Assembly (NCBI RefSeq): GCF_000003815.2
Contig: NC_049997.1
Location: 7,536,707-7,600,706, forward strand
Length of the DNA stretch: 64,000 nt
Source of the DNA: Branchiostoma floridae
Lineage: Eukaryota; Chordata; Leptocardii; Amphioxiformes; Branchiostomatidae
Reading direction: 5' to 3'
Of this stretch, positions 13,301-25,300 are shown one piece after another. The notes under the pieces were generated by a model. That model had not been told where the DNA came from, did not search any database, and worked only from the letters and a program-made list of their open reading frames with translations. Positions within the stretch are counted from its first letter, which is position 1; every line of letters starts with the position of its first letter. The position numbers were made by a program, and so were the translations under genes.

Positions 13301-16300
13301 ATATAGGGCCTTAGTGTATGATATAAAAAGTTATTTGCAATTCACTCTTAAGTTTGAATTCATCAATTTGTATTCCAGCATTACAGAGGAAAACTTTATT
13401 GTGTCTAGGAGGCAATTGTAAGGATTGATTGTTAACACAATTTGTTGGGTGTAAGCAAAGGACAGCTGGAGTAAAAGGAGTAGATTAGTGAGATGTTATA
13501 GGCAGTTGAAGATTCAGACACTGCTGTGTGGTGGGGAATGAAGGAGTTAAGAGATAGAAGTTGAAAGGGGCATTTAAAGCAATGTCAATAAGCTGTTGAT
13601 CAGGCTGATAGATGTAGTACATATAGCTCAGTAGTTGCTTTACAGTAGAGAAGTTGCCAACAATGCACACAGGTGCAACTTACATGTAAGCCCACACCAA
13701 TTTATCACCCTGGATCCTGGACAATTTAAATTAATTTGTTTTAGAAAAAAGCATCACAAAAACAAAGGTCTGAGAGGAAAACTTGCATATGCTCTGTTCA
13801 CTCCCAGAAACACAGTGTCAAAGGTTCAGACTCAGACATATGTTTTTGTGTTGATCTTCCAGATTTTAGATCCAAGAAACAACAAATTAAATTGGTGTGG
13901 CCTAAACTGTGTGCTTCCATGCATGTGTGTTACATGTTTGCATGCGCAACTTTAACTTAAGTAATCTCCAGGCAATTTTACCAGTGGCATAAGATAGTAT
14001 CAAAGTTGGCTAATACCCCCCTCACAAGTAGCGAAAATCGTTTGGACACAGAGTCTGCAAGCTCTGAATTATGAGGAGGCATGGCCCTGATGCCGACAAA
14101 GAAATGGCAGAGTTCCCCCCTTCCTGTCAGGGTCATGCCTCTTCATAATTTAGAGCTCGCAGACTCGTCGTCCGATCGATTTTTGCTACATGTGAGGGGG
14201 GTATAAGGAGTACAGCTGGCCAAAGGGAGTCATCAGCCACTGGGTAGCCAAACACACTCCTAGGCAGCTTTTGATACTATCTTATCGTAGGATCTGCTTG
14301 GAGATTAAACCTTAAGGCTGACAAGCTTGTTTTACATTTTATTTCTTTGTGTTTGTGTTCCTATAATTTGATTTGTGTTTTTGCATGGACCCTTCCAGCC
14401 ACCGAACAAAGACTTACCCCAATGTAACCTTGAGTCCCAAGTAAGTCGTTGTGTCTTAAAAGCTGCCTGGCAACATCTTAAAGCTTTTGGATGAGCTGCT
14501 CTCAAATCTTTCTTGTCCACCATTTAAGGTTGAAGCTTTTGTGGAGAATAACTTTCGAATCAACGCACTGCACTGGGATGCAAATTTCAAAAGTGATTAA
14601 TTGAAAGAAGTACTGTATGGGATTGATCATGCACTGCTACCAACCATAGACTTTTTCATGGATCCCTTTGCTTGCTGGGAAAGAAGGTTCTTTAAATGTT
14701 GAATATCAACATTTTTTTGTACACATCCAAGTGTTTTAATCAAGCATCGTTTTGGTGACCGCCTGTCAAAAGTTACACATCATTCCCTATTTTTACCAGC
14801 ATGTAACGGGATCCTTGAAAAGGTTTATACTTTTGCCGTGGTGAAAATTAGCTAAGGACTGCCCCTGCACGTCTTCACATTGTTTGCAATTATCCAGCTG
14901 CTCTGTAGTTGGTAATGATTAACTAGAACTCTATATATAGAGTTGGTCATGTACTATAGTTGTTTTTTTTTGTGTGTGTCTTTTGCTCTTCCGAGTCAAA
15001 GTTTTATTGCACAATTTTACTATACATAGCATTTGGCTCAAATAAGAAAATTTAGATTTGTCCATTTACTTCTGGCCATGAGTTAAAAATGAGGTTTGTT
15101 AAAAGGAGGTTAAGAAACTTGGCAATCATTTTGCACTCTACAAATGTGTTACATTCTTCCTTTGTTTGAGCTATTGCTTAAGTAAGCAAAATCTTTGTCT
15201 TCAAGTGTTTGCAAAGTCTCGGTCATTGAAGGGGCAAGACACAATGTGCAAAGTCCCTGGGTACTGTGAGATATGTGAAACTTTCACAACTGTGTGTGAG
15301 CCGTGCCAAACAGAAACTGGCCATGTGAAATAGTCCATAAAGTACTACTAGCCTCGTGACATTCTGAAGGGCGGAGTAGAATTTTGCACCTCCCAAGTTT
15401 ACGGCATAACTCTAAGGTGGCTTCATTGTGTACATGGAGTTAGATCTTGCCTCTGCTTCTGTATTTGGTAATGGCCAAATGTTATTACGTCGTGAATTCA
15501 GGATGCCAATCGTTACAGCATGAGAAAAATACCAAGATTATTTTTACAATTGTAGACGACCATTTTTATCTCAGTATTTTCATGATTTTTGTTGTTACCT
15601 TTAAAAAGTAGATTTTCAATATTATTATTTTCAATACTACTATCACCTGAGTATCTGGGTAATAAATTTCACATTTCCTTTTACTTTTTATTTACTCATT
15701 ATAAAAAGTCAGTTTTCTTACTAGGATATATTGAGAACCTATATATATTTTTTTCCATGTCTTGATGATCTTCTTGACTCTTCCTCCAGACCCTTGATGA
15801 GGGAGGAAGAAGACTCGCCAGAGCTCCAGGCTCTTAAGACGGACCGAGATGTTCAGATCCTGAACCACATCTTTGACGACATCGAGAACTTTGTCTCGAG
15901 GCTCCAGAAGGCTGCGGATGCCTTTAACGAGCTGTCCAAGAGGAAGAAGAACAAGAAGAGCAAGAGGAAGCAGCAAGGTCTGGACTTATTCCTTTAAAAA
16001 GTTAATTATATCATTATTTTGCCGTAATTGTGTCAAGTTGATATCTACTGAGCTACTGTTACAGTAATACAGTAGGTTCATGTGCAAACATGTCTTGTCT
16101 AAGTGCCTAGGCTGGGCACTCAAATGCTGCTTCTGTCTGTTAGGACTTATTTCTTGAAGCGTATCGTAATTGTGTCTTAAATGTGTTGAGGTATTGTAGC
16201 AAAAGTATCAAAAGTATCTCTGCTCCACTGTAATGTTCCTCCATGTTGTATGGTCCTGATCGCCTTAGCTTCTGTTGCCTTTAAACTTAGTCCTGTGTCT

Positions 16301-19300
16301 TTTATGTCCTAGTCATTTACTATGTATTTGCCGGGTAGTTATTAGCTATATCTTGAAATATCAGGAATGTAAATGTAAATAACTTTATGTGTCAGCATCA
16401 GGGCTCTAGCCAGCGTCCGTTTTTCCGTCAATTGACGGAAATTCGCTGCGTCTGACGGAAAAATTTTAAAAGCAATCCGTCAACCTTGACGGACAAAAAT
16501 CCTTGGTGGAAGCTACAGGCGGGTTGGGGACGCCGTCCACGGCCATAAAAGCCACACACTGTTTGTTTTGCTATTGTTATGACTGTTGACAATGTGTGTC
16601 GGCACTCTTTCGCATACGATAATCTCATTAAAACCGTTTTTTCAAGGTCTCAATGGCAACATTAACTACTTTGTAGTGTCATGGGAAAATAAGTTTTCGC
16701 GGTTTTCATGACGACTGGAATTGGCTTACGGAAAAAAAATTTGAGCTGGCTAGAGCCCTGGTCAGCATCATTTTTCAGTTGTGCTTGAAAAAGTCTGACC
16801 ATCCACAGTGAGAAACTATGTTGGTATAGGGCAATACATAATTATAGGTGGTTGGTATAGGGCAGTACTTAATTAATCTTCTTACTATAAATGTACTTCC
16901 CTTTTAACATTGAATCCTTCAGCTTTCCTGAAAGGAAAAGTATATATAATATAATACCTTTTTAGGGCCCATTGTCCAAGGTATACTTCTGTACATTTAG
17001 CTCTATGCAGAGTGTTTTTAAGTCTTCTTCTTAGCCATTTCATGCGCTGACCATATTTGATATTTCAGGTGAGGGTCTGCTGACAGTGCGCGCCCGCCCG
17101 CCCCCAGAGACAGACTACATCGACTGTTTCCAGAAGTTCAAGTATGCCTTCAACCTCCTGGCCAAGCTCAGGCCCCACATCCACGACCCAAACGCCCCGG
17201 AACTGGTGCATTTCCTCTTCACTCCGCTGGAACTGGTCATCGAGAGTTGTCAGGTACTACTAGTTCTTCCAATGTTATTCTCCTTCTATATTCATCCTCC
17301 TACACAGAGATCTAGACATCCAACAGCGAAACGGCCTGTCTGGATGTACCCTGCTCTTTCAACCGTCACCCTTAGTTCCTGACCGCCCTGCTTATAAATA
17401 TGAATGAGCTTACCCTTCTATATGCAAGACCCCTTTTGAAAACTTAAAGGCCTATTCTCTGATTGGCTGACAGCTGATTGGGGGGGGGGGGCGTCCACAA
17501 GAACTAAGGATGACAGTTGAGAAAGCAGGGTACATCCAGACAGGCGGTTTCGCCGTTGGATGTCCCTGCGTAGGAGGATGTCTATATTTAGCCTTTAGCA
17601 AGCAGATGACTCCGTCTAGTACTACTAGATCTAAGTAGCAAGCAGATGTAACTGCTGATACATTTACCCTCTGAAGTTGCATGTTGTAGTGTTTTGTTTG
17701 TTTTTCCCTGTTTTTTTCTGCTACAAAAGCAACATTCCTTCCCTTGGTGCTGAAAGTTGTCAGCTGCTGAGTGGAGTGAAGTTACTGTATCATTTTTGTC
17801 TTATCAATGTTCCTGTAATTTTCAGTATACATGGTACAGCAGTTTCTGTAGAGCCTCAGTGATACTAATTTTGTCTGTAACTTGAAAGGTTGTGAAGTGA
17901 TATGGAGAATTAAGAGGGTGAAATTTCTGATTGCTTTGTTCCTTTATTGTTATTCTCCGACTATATATGGCCTGTAACAAGAAGGTCTAACTACTGATGC
18001 ACTTTTCCTCTGCATTTGCCTTTTATTTCTTGTGGCACAACAATAACATTCCTTTCCTTGGTGCTGAAATTACTATTGTGGCCTTCACTTTGAAGCTACT
18101 TCTTCCTTTTTTGGCGCATTTCTGCATTTTGCTGTGCATTTCTGCATTTTACTGTGCATTTCTGCTATTTTCTGTGCATTTCTACATTTTCCTGTGCATC
18201 TGTTTTTTTCTGTGCATTTCGTCCTTATGCTCTGCAGGATTGCTTTTCGCTTTGCATGTCTTCTATTTACTGTACATGCTTTTTGCTGACCATTTCTACT
18301 TTTTGCTCTGCATATTTGTTTTTTGCTGTACATTTCTGCTTTTTAATTTGCATATCTACTTGTTGTGCATTTCTGCTATCTTCTGTGCAGTCATTTATGC
18401 TCTTTGTTGTGTATTTGTTGGCTTTTGCTGCCATTTCTACTTTTTGCCACAATGGGATAAGTGCATTACCATCATATGAAACCAATTGCAACATCATGAA
18501 AGTGTACACAACAACTGTAAGATGTGCTTTGCGTCCTGTTTTAGGGAGTGGACCTTGCCAAGTCAGTGGTGTCGCCCCTCCTGTGTATTTCTACATTTTG
18601 GCAGAACTGGGAGAAACATTAGAATTAGTCTAATTTAAAACTACTTGCAATATCATGTAAATGTACACAACGACTGTAAGATGCGACCTTCAATTTACTT
18701 TAGGGAGTGGACCTTGCCAAGTCAGTGGTGTCGCCCCTCCTGACAGACCAGGCCATCGACCTGCTGAAGAACTGTGTGACCTCTAGGGAGGGCGACCTCT
18801 GGCTGTCCCTGGGGCCAGCATGGACTACCTCAAGGTCGGTTAGAATTTAACTCCTGCCAGGGTCGGACAAGTCCACTAGCTCTATTGTCCAGGGCAAGTG
18901 AAAGGGACGATCGGACAAGTGCATGTCCTTCCCTACTTACCCACTTGGGCAAGAAAGAATTTTCATGAGTGAGATTTTGATACTATTTTCTTTTCACAGT
19001 CATGGCATCGAGCATTGATCAACATAGAAAAATAGAGCCAATAAAAGAATTCCATTGCTGGAAGTGAAAATACATAAGCAAGTGAAAAGTTGGTTTGGGC
19101 AAGAAAATTTTTTATGTACTTGCCCGATAGGACAAGTGAATGTTAGAAAACTTGTCCAACCCTGCCTTCCACACCTGTCACTATGTAGGGCAGTGCCTTA
19201 TTCAATTTCTATAGCCCTTTGGCCATGCAGTTGTGCAAGCAAATATAAATAAGCACTGTAGCATTGGGCCAATCTACTGGTGTTACATAAAGGAAAAGCC

Positions 19301-22300
19301 ATATGGTGTTGTTTTATCTTGAAAGTTCACCTGTGTTGGCAGAATTCATGATAAAGATGGACCTTTTAAATTCTAACACGGTCAGAAGAATTTGAGTTAG
19401 ACCCAGTTTTTTACTGCACAATGTCAGTCAAGGAGTGGTGTTGTTAATTACAAAATGTTAAGAAAACTTGATGAAAGACAAGAGACTCTTTGAGGTGGAT
19501 TGTAAAATCAATCTAATCTAAAATTGAATGTTAAGTCAAGCGCAGTGTACCAAACAGCCTATTTTCCATTATCCGAATGAAAGCTCATCTGTGTTGCTAA
19601 ATTCCATATTGAAAAAGTTTAAACTTTGTTCCAACACAAAAAGGAACTCACCATAAATTTTCGGCCAAACACTCTGACCTTCTTCAGATGAATGACTCGC
19701 TGCACTAATCCGAAAGTCGTCGGATGACGTCAGGTAGCAGCGAATCATAAATGGTGGGACGGCGAAACCTGCCACCATCACGGTTCAACGAGGGTTGATG
19801 TGCCCTAATGAAAATAGCCTCCTTGAAGCCCCTCACGAACCAATCCTATTTTGTACCATATCCAGGGCTAACTGGTCCAAGGACCAGTACGTTCCGCCGT
19901 ACATCCCTCGTTTCCGTGACGGGTGGGAGCCGCCGCCCATCCCCGGGGAGAACAGCCCCATGCCGGTGAGCGACGATCTCCCCGCCGTGGTGGCGCACAA
20001 GGCTGCCGCTGTCGCCAGGGACGAGGAGATGAGGAAGTCAACAGCAAGAGAAGAGGTTTGTTTGTTTGTTTGTTTGTGGTATAAACGACGACCTCCCCGC
20101 CGTGGTGGCGCACAAGGCCGCAGCTGTCACCAGGGACGAGGAGATGAGGAAGTCAACAGCAAGAGAAGAGGTTTGTTTGTGGTATAAACGACGATCTCCC
20201 CGCCGTGGTGGCGCACAAGGCCGCCGCTGTCGCCAGGGACGAAGAGATGAGGAAGTCAACAGCAAGAGAAGAGGTTTGTTTGTTTGTTTGTTTGTTTATT
20301 TGTTTGTGGTATAAACGACGACCTCCCCGCCGTGGTGGCGCACAAGGCCGCAGCTGTCGCCAGGGACGAGGAGATGAGGAAGTCAACAGCAAGAGAAGAG
20401 GTTTGTTTGTTTGTTTGTGTGTTTGTTTGGCTGTGATATGAGTTATAAAGTAATGTTTGTTTGTTTTGTTTGTGGTGTGAAGTATAAAGCACAAAATAGT
20501 CAGTCCTGCCATGGGTGCAGATACCTAGCTAGCATTCAAGACAAAACAGCGTAGTGTTTGTTTGTTTGTTTGTTTATTGTATTAAGTACAAAGTACAAAA
20601 TTGTCAATTCTGCCATGGGTATAGATCAAGTACACAGTCAGGTACCAAAGGATCAATCTTGATTAGATTTACAAAAACAAAACTTCCACATAGGATCTGT
20701 TGCTAGTGGAGCATTCTATACATATTATGCAAGATAGCAAGAGAAGAGATTTGTTTGTTTGGCATGTTTGTTTGTTTTGTACAACCATACTGCCCAACTA
20801 GCCAAAGGTATCTGCAAAGTTTCAATCCTAATCAATTAAAATTGTTAACTTTTTTTGTGCTTTTCTTTCCAGGCTGAAGAGCGCGGCTCCAACTATAGGG
20901 ACCAGCCATCCAACAGGTTGGTTTATCTGTTTATCATTCAAGATTCATCATAGTACATCCAGAAGATATGAAGCCTTGAAACAGACAAGGGCGATAAGTG
21001 TAGCTACCATGAGTGTTGATGTCAAGCAGTGTGTATGAACTATCAACAGCTTATTAATAAGGAAACATACAGCAATGACTGGGAGGTTTGGAACGTTTAT
21101 TCTGTATTGATCCAGTATTGAAGTTACCAATCATGCATGACTGTGTCAATCCTCATAGTGTGTAGATCTCTCCTTTTAGTTAGTATCTTATGCACTAATG
21201 TCTGTCTGTAATGCCACCTGTACTGTTCTGATGTCCAGTTCTGTCTTTAAACATTTTGTCTCACATCTGACTTAACTGTAACAGCAAGATAACTTCTATA
21301 GTACCGGTACCTTAGGGTAGACCTTATAGCTTTTCGTATTTAGCAACTCACCATGTGTTGTGTCTCTTCGCCTCCTCTTTGTAGCGGATACAATAGTTTT
21401 ATGTCTGTTTCTTTTCCTTCCTCTAAACCCTAACCCGTAACCCCCTCTGACAGAAATTCCGACAAGCAGTCGGACAAACAATCAGATAAACAGTCTGATG
21501 ACAAACAGAATAGTAAAGAGGAGGAGAGGTGAGTTTGAATTCACAGGTTTAGTATCTGTGATTGGTTGGAACACTCTGGGATATGTTTTGCCTATGTTTT
21601 GGTTGTTACAGTGTTGTTGTTTTTTTTTAGTTCAATACAAAGTGTATGTCTTGTATACATCTTACATTTATCAATCATTACTGTACAGTTATGCCTTGAC
21701 TCGCTTGAGGTTTGCACTGCATGATCAATGCTATATAGAACACCATACATATGACTGTAACGTGCACTAAAAACTAGCATGTTTAAGGATATGTATGTCT
21801 TGTGTGTTACATGTATGTTGTGAGCTCTTAGCCTATTTAATTTTGAATGTGTTACACTTACAAATAGCTATCACTAAAAAGTAATCATTATCATGGTTCT
21901 GAATGGTTTGATACTAAATGACAACAGTGCGCATGCTGTGGTCACTTTCAAAACATTTTAAAAGCATTTAGAGGCACATATGACTGACAGGGTACAATTC
22001 AGGAAAGACAATCACTTATAAAAGACAATAGATGACCATTTCCAAAGTATTATAGTCCAGTTGCTTCGGTAACTATTATTTTGTGTACAAAGCTGTCTTT
22101 GTGAGAACTACATGATTGTACATATTCTCACTGGACTTGGTATACCCTTGCCTTCTTGAGAATTCTTTGAGATACCTGTGCAATGTACATGTAAATCTCT
22201 TCAAAGCCTTGCTTTGCCTTCTTTAGAACTCCAGAAAAACATTCTGATCACCATTCAGATCGGAATTCAGACCGATCAGAAAATAGGCGAAGGGAGAGGT

Positions 22301-25300
22301 AGGGCCTTACTTGGCTCATTGCACACCTCAGACTCGTTTCATTGACATCATTAACAACACACTTGCACGGTCATGGTTGTTCACATTGCATCAGAAGTAT
22401 TTTTATTTTCATTTTTTTTTAATATTTTACACAAACTTACCTTTGGTGTCAGTAAAGAATGAAAAAGAAGAAATTGAAAATCACCACCAAGTCTTTTTAC
22501 TCCTATTTTGTAACATACCAGGAATAGTTGAAAACAATCCATGACATCTACATGACCGATATTGCCAAGTCATTCCTTTCTGATTTCCTGCATGAATTTA
22601 ACTGTCTGGATATCTAAATTCAAGTGCAATGTATCTGATTCATCTTCCAGGATCAAAGAGCACACAATTATGGACAAAACAAAATATGACACTGCATGTC
22701 TACCGTGTAATTATCAATGGTCAACTCATTTTTGCACTGCTGACAACGTATGCATTGTATACTTATCATCTTGCAAGTTGAAATTAATTACTTTTTAAAA
22801 GATTTCAACTTGTAAAGTAGGAACATATGCTACTTGTAGATATTCATAGTATCAACATGTATTTCTTGCTCTGTTCTGTCCAATCACTTGTTCTGACTTG
22901 TCTCTCATCTTCTACTCTTGCCCTTCCCTTTGTGACCTTTGACCTCCAGGACTCCGGAGAGAGATGTAGACAGGAGATATAATGACAGATATGAGAGCAG
23001 GCAGCACGACAGGTGATCACCTCCTTTCTTCACTCTTTTCTTCCCTCACTCCAATTCCCAGTTGGAACTATACATGAAATTGAATCACTGCCTCTAGGCT
23101 AGTCTGTGTAAGAAACCTCATGCAACACATCTAAATATGTTATACTCTTACCTTAAAATCATACATTTATTGCAAATTTGACCCTTGAATCCCCTATGAT
23201 AATTCCAAGTACAGCACTTTAGTCCACAAAACACACAAAAATTAGAAGGCTTGCACTTCTAAACAATCACACCATCTTGCATTAAACTGTAAGCTTATAA
23301 AGATATATTCTTGTCTTCTTTCTGCAAATGACTTCTGTATGTTGCTCCTGTGTATACTACATGAACATGGCTTAGACTGTACAAATGACTTATGTCTAAC
23401 TCTGTGCAGATGCTCTGACTCTGACTCCTCTGCTTGATCTGTTCCTCTCTCTGCGCAGACATTCCGATAGGCACTATGACAGGTACATGTACGATTACAG
23501 ACACAGAGACAGGTGAGCTTGCACCTCACACCTGATATTACTGCTGCAATGTTATCTTTCTTACTGCCATTGTGTTTCTACCAGACACCATTTGGGACTG
23601 AAAATGTCTTGTAGAAACAAAATGATGAATAAGCTTAGGAAATACCCTTAACTGGGGATTGGATAGAAACTGTGAATTTGGAAAATCTGAACCAACTTAG
23701 ACTTTAAAACTTGCCTTTTGCATTATTGTGGATTGTACTTCAAAGTTTTACATATTGATGAGAGCATTTATTTTTGTTGGTTGCTGGGTAGCATATTTTA
23801 TCTGCTTTATACAATCCTCATAGCTGTTATTACCTTGAAGTTCATATATTAAGAAAACCATAGAAGAGATGTTTTACTTCAACTGAAATGAGCCTTTAAA
23901 ATTTTTGGATGACCATACAGTGCTGCTAGCATGTTCAGTCCCCAAAGTAGTTTGGCAGATACAAAGTCCTATTTAACTTGGGATAGTTATGATACACTTT
24001 TGATGTGACTAGTCTCCTACTAAAGTAGTTTTGATCACTTCCTGAAATTATACAGATGAGTCTTGAATTTGTTCCTGTCTCTTTGCTACTCTCTGTTATC
24101 TTCTTCCCAACTTTGCTAACTCTCCCTCGACAGAACACCTGAGAGGTACTTGTATCATCACCACAGGTATAACCATTTTTATGACAGGTGGGTTTGCTTT
24201 GCTTGGGTGAACCTGTCTCAAAAAACAAAGTCAATTTTCATAATGGTGAAGCACAATAATGGTTAGTGCTACACTACCATAACTACAGAGGCCAGAAATA
24301 CAATGTAGTTGGGAACAACACTCTAATACACATCATCTATGAAAATCTGACTTTGTATGCACCTTAACTTAGGTCTTAAAATTGCACATCTATATTGTAG
24401 ACAATACTAGAGTGTGAACTTTTAGATAAGTTAATCTTTAACTCTTCCAAATATATTTAAGTCATGCATGTACATGTAATCTGATATGAACACGAGCTTG
24501 TCCAATGTATGTGATTTCTCCCTCTCTTACATGTATTCCTGTGTCTTTGTACTGTAGAGTTTTCAAACCTGTGGATTTCACTTTCTTGAATGTAAAATTT
24601 CTGGTCTTTTACTAACTCTTGTTTCTGCTGTCTCTTTGCTGTGTTGTTGTAGACCCTATAGAAAGAACAGGTACTGTAGCTTCTACTCTGCTACACCTTT
24701 GTTTTCAAGCATGAAAATCACTGCAATGATTATACTGTATTCATAAATCTTTGCTATGCATGCTATTGGAATTTGGTATATATTCTATGGTGTAGTTTTT
24801 ACATGTACAGTATACTAGTTTCAAACCTAAAACTGACTGGCTAGAATAATTCCAGGCCTGCTCTCTGGTGATTGTCATTGGCAGAAAGTATATAGCTGCA
24901 CCAGGGTGATTATGTAATTGGTGGTGTCATGTGGTGCAAGACACTAACAAATGCAATCTTGACTGATCTGCATGCTTAGTTTGCTAATTTGCTAAGGAGC
25001 ACTGGTCACTTTCAGTTTGGAAAGAAACAAATCACGATAGTCTATCTGCAAGAATTTTTCCTAACTTGATAGATGATGACAGCAACAAATTGAATGAAAT
25101 CATGATATGACAGCCTGGTTTCCAGCCTTATTATAGCTCCCCAGTCTCTTCAGTCCTCTTCGCAAATATGGCGAGGACAGAAGAGTCTTGGAAGCTATAA
25201 TAAGGATGGATACAAGGCTAAAAGGAACTATCCTCCTTCAATCCTTAAATTCATATTGAAAGTGGCCAATGTTGCCTGCCCATATCTAAGTGAGAGATGT

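Noticed and set aside
18085-18633. Long frames of Phe/Cys/Leu or Lys/Gln/Asn on opposite strands
   Set aside because: Caused by the degenerate TTTCTGCA repeat; open on both strands.
19868-20512. Arg-rich and Ser/Ala-rich frames on both strands
   Set aside because: Shadow frames of the four exon-derived repeat copies; only the 19866-20055 exon is supported.
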